Below, one piece after another: positions 11,204-19,826 of a stretch of DNA of 64,000 nucleotides; positions within the stretch are counted from its first letter, which is position 1, and each line of letters opens with the position of its first letter. A program made the translations under genes and the position numbers. The stretch spans positions 3,589,501 to 3,653,500 of the forward strand of contig NZ_JQNB01000001.1 in the NCBI RefSeq assembly GCF_000745005.1. The letters run 5' to 3'. The DNA comes from Luteibacter sp. 9135. Lineage in GTDB: Bacteria; Pseudomonadota; Gammaproteobacteria; Xanthomonadales; Rhodanobacteraceae. The notes under the pieces are model-generated. The model did not search any database. It was not told the origin of the DNA and worked only from the letters and a program-made list of their open reading frames with translations.

Positions 11204-13072
11204 ATGTCTGGCTTGCTGGGATGCTGGAAGTCGCTCGGGTCGTCCGCACAAGACGCCGACGGCATCCTCGCAAGGATGCATGCCGGTGCGTCGACCACGC
11301 GGGAACCGCAGGCCCTGTCACGTTGCGGGTCGCTGTCCCTGTCGTCGTTCTCGTCGTCCCGCCGGGCCGACGGGGGCACGCTGCGCTCCCCCAGTGGACG
11401 GTACGTGTTCACCCTTTCCGGCGATATCTACGGCAGGCGCGGGCACCCGGCCGATGGTAGCGTGGTGCCCTATCGCTGCCGCCTGAAGACCTTCGCCGAG
11501 GCACTGGATCGCCTTGGCATCATCGATGCCGTGCGGAGCATGGACGCCGGCGGTGTCGGTTGCCTGTGGGATGAAGACGAACGCTGCCTGTGGCTGTTCC
11601 GCGATCGCGCCGGCGAGCGAAGCCTCTACTACCGGCCCGGCCTGGGGAAGTTCACGGTGTCGTCCTGCCTGCGCTCCATCGCCGACTGCCCCGGCGACAT
11701 GGCGACGATTTCACCGGATGCGGTATGCGCTTATCTGCGTTTCGGCTACGTTCCCGCGCCGTTGTCCATCTACCGTGACGTCTACAAACTCGAGCCGGGT
11801 ACGCTGAAACGGTTCGAGCCGACCGGTGCGCCGGGGCATGCGTATCTGGCGCAGGTCGACGAGATCCCCTACTGGGATACGCGAGAGCACATCGCCCGCT
11901 CCGAGCAGGAAGGCCGGCAGCTCACCTTCGACGAAAGCGTCGATGCCACCCACCGCGCCATCGACCAGTCCGTCGCGCGGCGGTCGTTCGGGGCAGGCAC
12001 GTTCCTGTCTGGCGGCGTGGATTCCAGCATCGTCACCGCTGTCCTGCAATCGCACAGCGCCACGCCGGTGGACACCTTCACGGTGGGCTTCGACGACCCC
12101 GGCCACGACGAGAGCGCGTGGGCGGCCAAGGTCGTGACCGCACTGGGCGTGCGCAACACGCATGCCACGCTGGCGGGGCACCAGGTACTGGACCTGATGG
12201 GCAAGGTGCCCGCGGCGTTCTGCGAACCCTTCGCCGATTCCTCGCAGATTCCGTCCCTGCTGGCCTGCCAACTCGCGTCGTCCGAGGTCGGTGCGGTGCT
12301 GACAGGCGACGGTGGCGACGAGTTGTTCTTCGGTCACTCGTCCTACAGCCGCGCCATGCGCAACGCGCGGCTGGCGCAACGCATACCGGGTCCGCTACGG
12401 CGTGCCGCCGGGCGGTATACCTCGGCGCGCGGCGAACGCTCGCGGCTGGGTGGCGTGCCGGCGGTCATCGCCGAAGCGTCGCTGTCCACGCTGGAGCAGT
12501 GCTACATGCAGCGCGTGTCGAAATGGCGCCATCCCGAGCAGGTCGTGCGCAACAGCACGGAGCCCGGCACCGTGTTCACCGATCCCGTCCGGCAGTTCGT
12601 CGGCGGCAGCGACATGCAGCGGGTGATGTACCTCGACCTGAAGATGGACCTCGCCGAAGGGCTGATGACCAAGGTGGACCGCTGTGCGGCCGCCTACGGC
12701 ATCGTCGCGCGCCACCCCTTCCTGGATGCGGACGTGATGCAGGCGGCGTGGCGCATCCCGGCCCAGCACCTCTTCGCCGGCGGCGAACACAAGGCCGTGC
12801 TCAAGGCGGTGCTGGAAAAGTACCTGCCGCGCGAGCTGGTCTACCGCCCGAAGGTGGGCTTCGGTGCACCTGTCTCGCGGTGGCTGCGCGGCCCCCTGCG
12901 CGACTGGGCGGAACATCATCTCGATCCGGTGACACTGGAAAGCCAGGGCATCTTCGATGCGGGAAAGGTCACCGCGCTGTGGCGCGACTTCCAGTCCGGC
13001 TGCAACAAATGGCACACCCACCTGTGGCCGATCCTGATGTTCCAGGCCTGGATGACGACCCGGCTCAGCTGA
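11204..13072 (+). CDS. Asparagine synthetase B homologue lacking the glutaminase Cys
   Basis: A 622-residue protein with the two-domain layout of glutamine-hydrolysing asparagine synthetases. The C-terminal ATP-pyrophosphatase domain looks active: the PP-loop SGGVDSS is at residues 269-275, followed by GDGGDELFFGHSSYSR, MTKVDRCAAAYG, RHPFLD and YRPKVGFGAPVSRWL. The N-terminal class II amidotransferase domain begins MSGLLGCW, so the catalytic Cys2 of the usual MCGI start is Ser. Loss of this cysteine normally removes glutamine hydrolysis and suggests use of free ammonia or a different amide-forming reaction, as in some polysaccharide and peptide pathways. Its 3' end overlaps the converging GYF_2 gene by eight bases. 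Confidence 0.85.
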   Translation: MSGLLGCWKSLGSSAQDADGILARMHAGASTTREPQALSRCGSLSLSSFSSSRRADGGTLRSPSGRYVFTLSGDIYGRRGHPADGSVVPYRCRLKTFAEALDRLGIIDAVRSMDAGGVGCLWDEDERCLWLFRDRAGERSLYYRPGLGKFTVSSCLRSIADCPGDMATISPDAVCAYLRFGYVPAPLSIYRDVYKLEPGTLKRFEPTGAPGHAYLAQVDEIPYWDTREHIARSEQEGRQLTFDESVDATHRAIDQSVARRSFGAGTFLSGGVDSSIVTAVLQSHSATPVDTFTVGFDDPGHDESAWAAKVVTALGVRNTHATLAGHQVLDLMGKVPAAFCEPFADSSQIPSLLACQLASSEVGAVLTGDGGDELFFGHSSYSRAMRNARLAQRIPGPLRRAAGRYTSARGERSRLGGVPAVIAEASLSTLEQCYMQRVSKWRHPEQVVRNSTEPGTVFTDPVRQFVGGSDMQRVMYLDLKMDLAEGLMTKVDRCAAAYGIVARHPFLDADVMQAAWRIPAQHLFAGGEHKAVLKAVLEKYLPRELVYRPKVGFGAPVSRWLRGPLRDWAEHHLDPVTLESQGIFDAGKVTALWRDFQSGCNKWHTHLWPILMFQAWMTTRLS

Positions 13073-13829
13073 ACAGGCGCACCGCCACGATGATCCCCAG
13101 GACCAGCAGGACCATCAGCACGCCGTAGATCGCCCAGAAGATGCCCTTGGGCGCGTCCTCGATCATGCCGGTCTGCTGCCAGCGGGCGATGCGCGACATC
13201 TGCCCCTGCAGGTACCAGGTGGTGAAGAAGAACAGGGTGACCCCGCCGATGTCCATGGGCAGGTCGCGCTCGGCGCCGAAGCGCTTCAGCGATGCCGACA
13301 TGGAGTAGTAGCCCATGTAGATGAAGACCACGTCGACCACCTGCAACAGCAATGCGATCGGCGAGCGGTCGCCGATGACACCGGCGGCGAACCCGCACGC
13401 CAGCGCGATGATGAAGTAGACGGTGACCTTGCTGCGCGGATCGATCTTCTTCACCCACACCGACTGCACGAACATCCACACCAGCGCGAAGATGCCCAGC
13501 GTGACGACGGTCAGCACCGCGACCCAGCCCCAGTGGAGGTTCGGTGCGATCGGGTCGGCGTTGCGGGATGGGGCCGTCGCCACGGTAGTGGCGCGGGGCG
13601 TCAGGCCCGGCGGCGGCACTTCCAGCGAGGGCGGTTCGGCATAGGCGGCGTCAAGTGCGGGATGCTCGCGCAGGAAGGTGTCCAGCGGCAGCCACTCGCT
13701 CATGCCCTCGCGCCAGCACAGCGCGGCACTGTCGAGCGTGCCCTGCCGGTGCCAGCGCCGGACGGTGTCCATCGCGTACGGTCCGAAACGCTGGCCATTC
13801 AGGCCAAGCCAGATCTGTGCGTCTTCCAA
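13065..13829 (-). CDS. GYF_2 (DUF4339) domain membrane protein
   Basis: A 254-residue inner-membrane protein. Residues 1-50 form a GYF_2/DUF4339 domain (WLGLNGQRFGPYAMD and WREGMSEWLPL), a small module thought to bind proline-rich partners. A proline-rich linker (about 70-95) follows, then four to five hydrophobic segments: WGWVAVLTVVTLGIFALVWM, VYFIIALACGFAAGVIG, IALLLQVVDVVFIYMGY, GGVTLFFFTTWYL and IFWAIYGVLMVLLVLGIIVA. The cellular role is unknown. It converges on the asparagine-synthetase homologue. Start at the ATG ending at 13829. Confidence 0.8.
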   Translation of the reverse strand: MEDAQIWLGLNGQRFGPYAMDTVRRWHRQGTLDSAALCWREGMSEWLPLDTFLREHPALDAAYAEPPSLEVPPPGLTPRATTVATAPSRNADPIAPNLHWGWVAVLTVVTLGIFALVWMFVQSVWVKKIDPRSKVTVYFIIALACGFAAGVIGDRSPIALLLQVVDVVFIYMGYYSMSASLKRFGAERDLPMDIGGVTLFFFTTWYLQGQMSRIARWQQTGMIEDAPKGIFWAIYGVLMVLLVLGIIVAVRLFS

Positions 13830-14009
13830 TGCGTTCCCCTAGCCCGTGTGATGCGTCACACCGCGCTGACATCATACAGAGGCGCCCGGCAAAAAAGCGC
13901 TGCCGGGCCAGTCTGGACCGGCCATCCGGCCAGGGTCCATGGCCTGGCGGGCGAAATCTTTCGGGATCAATCGATCTAATCGGCTCATGACCGATTCATC
14001 TGCGGGGGT

Positions 14010-14126
14010 TTAAATTTACTCTCAAGGTTGCCGAGAGGCACCGGTCCCACGCATATCTGGCAGTTCCCCTGCTGCCTTTGCATCGATGGATGTCCCTGAG
14101 CCCGCGGTCCCCTCCGCGGGCTTTTT
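14010..14126 (+). ncRNA. Candidate small RNA, sX13-like
   Basis: The 773-base gap between 13830 and 14602 holds a structured stretch that ends in an intrinsic terminator. Three stem-loops can be drawn: CTCTC/GAGAG (14019-14037), GGCAG/CTGCC with loop TTCCCCTG (14059-14076), and the terminator AGCCCGCGG/CCGCGGGCT with loop TCCCCT. C-rich unpaired loops, including one in the terminator hairpin, are the described hallmark of sX13, an Hfq-independent small RNA of about 118 nt in Xanthomonads whose CCCC loops pair with G-rich translation-initiation regions. The 5' end is not fixed. RNA status is likely; family membership is inferred from architecture only. Confidence 0.55.
14099..14126 (+). terminator. 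Intrinsic terminator of the candidate sRNA
   Basis: A nine-base-pair GC-rich stem (AGCCCGCGG/CCGCGGGCT) with a six-base loop, followed by TTTTT. No plus-strand protein gene ends nearby, so it points to an independent non-coding transcript. Confidence 0.8.
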
Positions 14127-14208
14127 AATGGGCGCTCGCCATGACCGGGGCCTGCTCGCCTTAAGCCGAAGTCGAAGCAATCGTGGCTCGGATGGCGCGG
14201 CGACGAGG

Positions 14209-14282
14209 CGCTGGGTGGTCACACTCTGCGCTCGAGCAGCGGCCGCAAGCGGCCGAACTCGCTCAGAGCGTAACCACCCAGC
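14209..14282. repeat. Palindromic repeat, copy A
   Basis: An imperfect 74-base palindrome whose outer arms read GCTGGGTGGT and ACCACCCAGC. Its 45-base core (14224-14268), which contains GCAGCGGCCGCAAGCGGCCG, is identical to the reverse complement of the core of copy B at 14448-14492. Such GC-rich hairpins resemble REP/BIME elements. It lies in non-coding DNA upstream of the DUF72 gene's 3' end. Confidence 0.85.
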
Positions 14283-14433
14283 ACCTCCGCGACCGCAGAG
14301 GCAATCATGGGTGGCGAGCACAGCGGTGACGACCTTGGATGCGTCACGCTGGCCCTGCCGACCGGTGCAAAACCACTCGGTGCCAAGTCGCGGGCTTTGC
14401 TCTCCCGACCCGCAACCTCAGTGGTCAGAGAGG

Positions 14434-14508
14434 TGTCGGGTGGTCATCCTCTGAGCGAGTTCGGCCGCTTGCGGCCGCTGCTCGAGCGCAGAGGGTGATC
14501 ACCCGGCG
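14434..14508. repeat. Palindromic repeat, copy B (inverted)
   Basis: The inverted partner of copy A, about 150 bases away, with arms CGGGTGGTCA and TGATCACCCG. The core at 14448-14492 is an exact reverse complement of the core of copy A, whereas the arms have diverged. The pair could fold into one large cruciform. Confidence 0.85.
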
Positions 14509-14602
14509 CCTCCTTCCGGCGCCATGCCATCCCCCGCGTCATGCAAGCGACAGCCGCCCCGGATTCGGCTTCGGGACGGGCCCCGGTTACGCGCGAAGGG
14601 CA

Positions 14603-15409
14603 TTATGTGAGGTCAGGCATGCCCAACAGCGAGAGCGCGTTGGGTACCGCCTCGCCTCGCGCGGTGTTGTCGAAAATGCACCAGACGTCTTTACCACTGT
14701 GACGGGCCTGCTCCATCCGCTGAGCGATGCTCCGGATGAAGGGCTCGTCGTAGGCGGAGTAATAAACCTGCGGCGTACCGTGCAGTCGTATGTATGACAG
14801 GCGCCCATCGTCGTGCGGTTCGGCATCCACCACCGGCGACGGGTGCGCCCATACGCATGAGGCGCCCGCCTCGTCGAAAACGGCGGCACCCCGATCGGTG
14901 AACCATGACGCATGGCGCGGTTCGCACGCCACCGGCACGCGTGTCGCTCGACGCAGGGCCGCGAAGAAGCCCGTGGCTGTTTTCACGTCCAGTGCAAGAC
15001 TGGGCGGAAGCTGGACGAGGAGGCAGCCGAGGTGGCTTCCCAGCCCGCCGGCCTGCTGGAGAAACGCTTCGAGGGGCTCTTCGATCGCCTGCAATCGCCG
15101 CTCGTGCGTGATCGTGCGGGGCATTTTTACGCTGAAGCGGAAGGCCTCAGGCACGCTCTCTGCCCAGCGGCGGTAGGTTTTTTCCTGGTGCGGGCGATAG
15201 AACGACGAGTTGATCTCGACGCAGGGAAACACCTTCGCGTAACGCTCGAGGTGGCTGCCGTCCCCGGGAAAAGCCGATGCGACTTTCGAGGAAAGGGACC
15301 AGCCGGCGCATCCCACGCGCACGGCGGCTTCCCGATCGTCATGATGCTCCCGCCATGCCGGCGCGTCGGTGTCGCGGGTTGTGTCGTCGTGGTTATCCTT
15401 TCGTTTCAC
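14603..15409 (-). CDS. DUF72 (YecE-like) protein
   Basis: A 268-residue TIM-barrel-like protein of the DUF72/YecE family. Recognisable blocks are VGCAGWSLSSK near residue 35, CVEINSSFYRPHQEKTYRRW, FRFSVKMPRTITHE, LGCLLVQLPPS, CEPRHASWF, YIRLHGTPQVYYSAY and VWCIFDNTARGEAVPNAL. The biochemical role of this widespread family is not established. The first 30 residues are charged and variable, so a later start is possible. It ends at the edge of the non-coding region that carries the palindromic repeats. Confidence 0.85.
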   Translation of the reverse strand: MKRKDNHDDTTRDTDAPAWREHHDDREAAVRVGCAGWSLSSKVASAFPGDGSHLERYAKVFPCVEINSSFYRPHQEKTYRRWAESVPEAFRFSVKMPRTITHERRLQAIEEPLEAFLQQAGGLGSHLGCLLVQLPPSLALDVKTATGFFAALRRATRVPVACEPRHASWFTDRGAAVFDEAGASCVWAHPSPVVDAEPHDDGRLSYIRLHGTPQVYYSAYDEPFIRSIAQRMEQARHSGKDVWCIFDNTARGEAVPNALSLLGMPDLT

Positions 15410-15527
15410 GGCCTGCCTGCGACGTGGGCGTCCGGTCGCCTGACCGGCATCGCCCGAATGACATCACTGGACAAGCCACTGGAACGTGAAGTCGCCGCCG
15501 ACGGCAGTCCCGTGGCCCGACCGGACG

Positions 15528-17624
15528 TCAACGCCCCAGCGCAGGGTCCGACACGGACGGGCGCCCGTCCTCCCGATGGCCCGCGAACCGTCGAAGGAAC
15601 AGCGGGTCGGCGTCGCTGGTGGCGGTCAGGTCGTACCAATGGTCGCAGCCGCCGATGTCCCAGTGGCTCTCCACGCGCTGGCCCGGCAGCAACCAGTACC
15701 GTCGGGGCACTTCGTCCAGATAGTCGTTGGGCGCGATGGTGACTGCACAGGGGCGGCCGCCGTCGTTGCTGACGACCAAGTGCAGCTCGCCGGCACGTCG
15801 GCCGCGGACCAGCGTGACCTCGGGCAGTGCGATGCCAGGGTGGTCGTTGCCCTTGTCGGGCTGCTTGCCGCTGAACTGGCGGAGGAAGCCGTTGGGTCCA
15901 TGCACTACGAGGTCATAGGCATCGCCGCTGTACGCGCTGGTCCAGTGATCGGACAGTTTCTTGCCGGCTTCCACGGTGTAGGTCCACGGCCCGTCCTTGC
16001 GCAGCGACGAGGTGACATGGAAGCACGCGCCCATCGCGCCACGGTTGCCGAAGTCGAGGAGGTAGCGCCCCTGTTCGCGATCGACGCGCCCGGTCACCTC
16101 GAGATCGTAGGCCAGCGCACGCGCCGGGCGCTGGCCGCGTTCCTGCCGCGGCAGCCGCTGTTCGCCGGGCGGCACCGGATGGTAGTCGGCATGGGTGGCC
16201 TGATCGGGCTCGTAGGCCTTGGTCGGGGGCAGCGACGGCACGCGGCCATCGTGGCCATCGAAGTCGAAGGCACGCGTCAGGTCGCCGCACACAACACGGC
16301 GCCATGCCGAGATATTGGGCTCGGCCACGCCGAACCGCTGCTCGAGGAAACGCAGGATCGACGTGTGGTCGTAGGTCTCGGAGCACACCCAGCCGCCCTT
16401 GCTCCACGGCGAAATGACCAGCATCGGCACGCGTACGCCGAGGCCATACACGCCGGGATCGAAACCCTTGCCCCCGGGATACACCTCGTTGTCCGCATTC
16501 ACGGTGGACAGGCCACGGTCGCGCGAGGTCGGCGGATAAGCGGGCACCATGTGGTCGAAGAAGCCGTCGTTCTCGTCGTAGGTGATGAACAGCGCCGTCT
16601 TGCTCCACACCTCGGGATTGGACGTCAAGGCGTCCAGCACGCCATCGATGTACCAGGCGCCGTAGTTGGCCGGCCAGCTTGGGTGCTCGGTATAGGCTTC
16701 CGGCGCGGCGATCCAGGACACCTGCGGCAGCGTGTCGGCCATGACGTCCTTGCGCAGGATGTCGAACAGCGACTGGCCGGTGGTGGTCTGTGTCCCGGTG
16801 CGGGCCTTGTCGTAGAGCGGGTTGCCCGGCTCCGCGTCACGGAACCGGTTGAAATACAGCAGCGAGTTGTCGCCGTAGTTGCCGATGTACGGATTCTTGC
16901 CCCAACCCCACTTGCCCGCCGCGTCCAGTCCGGTGCCGATGTCCTGGTAGATTTTCCAGGAAACCCCCGCCGCCTCGAGGCGTTCCGGGTAGGTGGTCCA
17001 GCCGTAGCCCTTCTCGTCGTTGGCCAGGACGGGGCCGCCCCCCTGCCCGTCGTTGCCGACGTACCCGGTCCACATGTAGTAACGGTTGGGGTCGGTGGAG
17101 GACAGGAGCGAGCAATGATAGGCGTCGCAGAGGGTGAAGGCATCCGCCAGGGCGTAGTGGAAAGGGATGTCTTCCCGGGTGAGGTAGGCCATGGTGGTGG
17201 TGCCCTTCGACGGCACCCACTGGTCGTAGCGGCCTGCGTTGAAGGCGGCGTGCGTGTCGTTCCAGCCGTGCGGCAGGTCTTCGATGAACTGCAGCCCCAG
17301 GTTGTCCGCCTGCGGGCGGAACGGCAGCACGTAGTCGTCGCTGCCGGCGGTGAGCGGCTGGTGCCAGACGGTGCGGCCGGAAGCCAGCGTGGTCGTCCGC
17401 GGGTCGCCGAAGCCGCGCACACCGCGCAGGCTGCCGAAATAATGGTCGAACGAGCGGTTTTCCTGCATGAGGATCACCACGTGCTCGATGTCCTTCAGTG
17501 TGCCGGTACGCCGTGCGGCGGGCACGGCCAGGGCTTTCTGGATCGACATCGGCAGTGCCGTCGCCGCCAGGGCGGCGCTTGCGGCACCGAGGGAGAGCTT
17601 GAGGAAATGCCGGCGATCAGTCAT
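15528..17624 (-). CDS. Phosphocholine-specific phospholipase C, Tat-exported
   Basis: A 698-residue enzyme of the non-haemolytic/haemolytic phospholipase C (AcpA-like phosphoesterase) family, which hydrolyses phosphatidylcholine or sphingomyelin outside the cytoplasm. The N-terminus TDRRHFLKLSLGAASAALAA is a textbook twin-arginine signal. The catalytic domain opens with EHVVILMQENRSFDHYFGSL, where Glu, Asn, Ser and Asp form the metal and phosphate site, and continues with TYDENDGFFDHMVP. The last 230 residues match the two C-terminal DUF756 beta domains of the family. Length is normal. The divergent histidine-kinase gene begins 87 bases from its start. Confidence 0.9.
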   Translation of the reverse strand: MTDRRHFLKLSLGAASAALAATALPMSIQKALAVPAARRTGTLKDIEHVVILMQENRSFDHYFGSLRGVRGFGDPRTTTLASGRTVWHQPLTAGSDDYVLPFRPQADNLGLQFIEDLPHGWNDTHAAFNAGRYDQWVPSKGTTTMAYLTREDIPFHYALADAFTLCDAYHCSLLSSTDPNRYYMWTGYVGNDGQGGGPVLANDEKGYGWTTYPERLEAAGVSWKIYQDIGTGLDAAGKWGWGKNPYIGNYGDNSLLYFNRFRDAEPGNPLYDKARTGTQTTTGQSLFDILRKDVMADTLPQVSWIAAPEAYTEHPSWPANYGAWYIDGVLDALTSNPEVWSKTALFITYDENDGFFDHMVPAYPPTSRDRGLSTVNADNEVYPGGKGFDPGVYGLGVRVPMLVISPWSKGGWVCSETYDHTSILRFLEQRFGVAEPNISAWRRVVCGDLTRAFDFDGHDGRVPSLPPTKAYEPDQATHADYHPVPPGEQRLPRQERGQRPARALAYDLEVTGRVDREQGRYLLDFGNRGAMGACFHVTSSLRKDGPWTYTVEAGKKLSDHWTSAYSGDAYDLVVHGPNGFLRQFSGKQPDKGNDHPGIALPEVTLVRGRRAGELHLVVSNDGGRPCAVTIAPNDYLDEVPRRYWLLPGQRVESHWDIGGCDHWYDLTATSDADPLFLRRFAGHREDGRPSVSDPALGR

Positions 17625-17711
17625 GCGTATACCCGTGCGCTGGGAAGGGCCCCTTGCGCCGGGTATTGTCGCGATCGGTTGTTACAGTTTTCTCATCCTC
17701 AAGGGGGCGAT

Positions 17712-19040
17712 ATGGTGGTGCAAGGGCTGGATGCGCATCGGCGCGTCCTGGTGCGCGTGCTGGGACTGCTGGTCGGCGTCGCCGTGATCGGCGTGGGTTC
17801 GTATGGCTTCGTCGTCAACCTGCAGACCGACGCGGACCTCACCTTCCTGCGGTTCGCCAAGGACCTGTTCACCGGATTTGCGGCGTTCGCGGCCTTTGGC
17901 CTCACTTTTCGCAGCGTCCGTACGGCCGGCTGGACGTTGTCGGCGTCGCTGCTCGTGTACCTTGCCTGGTATTACGCGCTCACACCGGTCGTCAGCCTGC
18001 CCTCGGCGCTGTTGCCCCTGGTCATCATGATCATCGCCGCCTATGTGGCGGGACGCAGGGCACTGTGGATCTTCATGGCCGCCACCGAGGTGGTGGTGGT
18101 GCTCTCCGCCGCCGTCGAGCTGGCCGGCGCGGAGGCGCCGCTGGACATCGATCCCGCGTTCATCGTCGCGTTCCTTCGCCAGGTCTTCCAGATCGCCCTC
18201 GTCGCGGTGCTGGTCGACCGCACGGTCGTGGTGCTGAGCAACGCCCTAGACTTTTCCGATCAGCAGCGGCGCAAGGCGGAACAGCTTTTCGTTCGCCTCG
18301 GCGAACAGGCGGAAATCACCATCAGCCTGCAGCGCCAGGTGAGCCGGACCGCCCAGTCCGAGGCGGCGGCGTCGCTAGCGACGGCGGTGTCGCACGACCT
18401 GGGCAACCTGCTCAACGTCATCGTCGCCTACGTCGAAAAGGCATGGGGCCATGTACGCCATACGGAGGGGGTGCTGGCCGACTCGTTGAACGGCATCGAG
18501 GCCGCCGCGGATCGCGCCGTGCACCTCAACCGGCGCATCACCTCGCTGGCACGCGCCACGCCGCGCCAGGCCACGCCCATCGACCTGGTCACGGTGCTGC
18601 CCGGGATCGTGCCCCTGCTCGCCATGACCCTGGGCCAGGCCATCGAACTGCGCGTCGATATCGGGCCCGGCGATCACCGGGTGGCGTTCGACGAGCCGTG
18701 CCTGGCCCTGATCCTGCTGAACCTGGCCACCAATGCGCGCGACGCGATCGACGGTCGAGGGGTGGTCGACCTGGCCTGCCGTGCCGACGACGGCCAGTCC
18801 GTGTTGATCTTCACCGACAACGGCAAGGGCATCCCGGAATCCCAGCGGCATACGGCTTTCGAACCGTTCTGGACGACGAAAGGCCCGGAGCGCGGCACGG
18901 GGCTCGGCCTGTTCAGTGCACGCCAGATGGCGGAATCGCTGGGCGGCCAGTTGGTCCTGGCCCCCTCACCGGACACGGGTGCACGCTTCGAGCTGCGCCT
19001 GCGTCGTGCCGATGAGGCTTACGACTCAAGCAGCCCGTAG
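17712..19040 (+). CDS. Membrane sensor histidine kinase
   Basis: A 442-residue histidine kinase. The N-terminal 170 residues form a compact sensor of about six hydrophobic segments with no sizeable periplasmic domain. A short coiled coil (about 175-215) leads to the H-box ATAVSHDLGNLLNVI with phospho-acceptor His228. The ATP-binding domain shows LILLNLATNARDAI (N box), FTDNGKGIPE (G1), FWTTKGPERGTGLGLF (F and G2 boxes). I chose the ATG at 17712, preceded by AAGGGGG. The open frame continues 740 codons upstream, but that part is antisense to the phospholipase gene. Its stop lies inside the converging response-regulator gene; the two probably form a pair. Confidence 0.9.
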   Translation: MVVQGLDAHRRVLVRVLGLLVGVAVIGVGSYGFVVNLQTDADLTFLRFAKDLFTGFAAFAAFGLTFRSVRTAGWTLSASLLVYLAWYYALTPVVSLPSALLPLVIMIIAAYVAGRRALWIFMAATEVVVVLSAAVELAGAEAPLDIDPAFIVAFLRQVFQIALVAVLVDRTVVVLSNALDFSDQQRRKAEQLFVRLGEQAEITISLQRQVSRTAQSEAAASLATAVSHDLGNLLNVIVAYVEKAWGHVRHTEGVLADSLNGIEAAADRAVHLNRRITSLARATPRQATPIDLVTVLPGIVPLLAMTLGQAIELRVDIGPGDHRVAFDEPCLALILLNLATNARDAIDGRGVVDLACRADDGQSVLIFTDNGKGIPESQRHTAFEPFWTTKGPERGTGLGLFSARQMAESLGGQLVLAPSPDTGARFELRLRRADEAYDSSSP

Positions 19041-19711
19041 CCGCTGCCGCGGATGGTGACGATTTCCAGCTTCGGCTCGGTGGTGCGCACCACTTTGCGA
19101 CGCAGGCGATGGATGAGGACGTCCAGGCGGTGCGGATCGAAATCCGCGGTATTGCCGGTGAGCGATTCGATCAGCGCCTCGCGTTCCACCGGCCGCCCCT
19201 GCTCCCGGCGCAGCCGCTGGATGATGGTGCGCTCGGCCTCGGTCAGGGCGATCAACTCGCCATCGGGGCCATGGAGGTACCAGCCCTCCCGATCGGACGC
19301 ATCGCTGACCACGGTGCCGCCACCGGCGGACGTCGCAGACCACGTCCGCCTCAGCACGGCGTGCAGCGCCGAGGCGAGCAATCCCACGGTCACCGGCTTC
19401 ATGAGGTAGAGGTCACCCCCCAACTGGAAGGCCGACAGACCGGCGGACTCGATGGGAAGCGCACTGAGCGCCACCATGCCGATCTGCGATCCGCTCGCCC
19501 GCAGGTGCTGGATTACCCGTAATCCGCTGCCGCTGGGCAGGTTGACGTCGACCACCAGCAGATCGAAGGCGTCGGCCGTCCATTGCTCGTAGAACTCGGT
19601 GGCATCGGGGAACGTGCTCGTGGCGAACCCGTAGCACTCCAGGCCAGGACCGAGCAACTTCTCGCGCAGTTCCTCGTCGTCTTCGATCAATGCAACCCTT
19701 GCCAGCACCAT
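19019..19711 (-). CDS. OmpR-type response regulator
   Basis: A 230-residue response regulator. The receiver domain has acidic residues IEDDEE, phospho-acceptor Asp55 in DLLVVDVNLPSG, and Lys105 in LYLMKPVT. The C-terminal winged-helix domain shows LTEAERTIIQRL and the typical DVLIHRLRRKV recognition helix with IRGSGYGLLE. It overlaps the 3' end of the histidine-kinase gene by 22 bases in convergent orientation, which is unusual for cognate partners, normally cotranscribed. No direct target can be named; the nearby protease and adhesin genes are candidates by position only. Confidence 0.9.
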   Translation of the reverse strand: MVLARVALIEDDEELREKLLGPGLECYGFATSTFPDATEFYEQWTADAFDLLVVDVNLPSGSGLRVIQHLRASGSQIGMVALSALPIESAGLSAFQLGGDLYLMKPVTVGLLASALHAVLRRTWSATSAGGGTVVSDASDREGWYLHGPDGELIALTEAERTIIQRLRREQGRPVEREALIESLTGNTADFDPHRLDVLIHRLRRKVVRTTEPKLEIVTIRGSGYGLLES

Positions 19712-19760
19712 CGAACCCCAGGCTACCGAATATGTGCCTTTAAGCTACCCGCACGACGGG

Positions 19761-19797
19761 TAGAAAGCCACCGCCACCCGAGCGGGTGGCGGTGGCC
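19761..19797 (-). terminator. Intrinsic terminator after the protease gene
   Basis: On the minus strand a perfect 13-base-pair stem (CCACCGCCACCCG with its complement, two-base spacer) lies about 30 bases after the protease stop and is followed by TTTCT. A second, smaller hairpin (19745-19763) follows. It separates the protease from the response-regulator gene. Confidence 0.75.
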
Positions 19798-19826
19798 TGG
19801 GGCGTGGCAACGGGTCCGTGGGCCGA

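Noticed and set aside
11090..13072. Asparagine-synthetase homologue as the cyclase of a lasso-peptide cluster
   Set aside because: No precursor peptide, transglutaminase-like B protein or exporter is adjacent; the preceding gap codes only for a seven-residue open frame.
14209..14508. The 45-base repeated core considered as a CRISPR or att repeat
   Set aside because: Only two copies exist, in inverted orientation and internally palindromic, which fits REP-like elements better.
15486..17711. A 742-codon open frame in front of the histidine kinase, in frame with it
   Set aside because: It is antisense to the phospholipase C gene, has no domain features, and arises from the codon bias of GC-rich DNA; the kinase starts at 17712 with its own ribosome-binding site.
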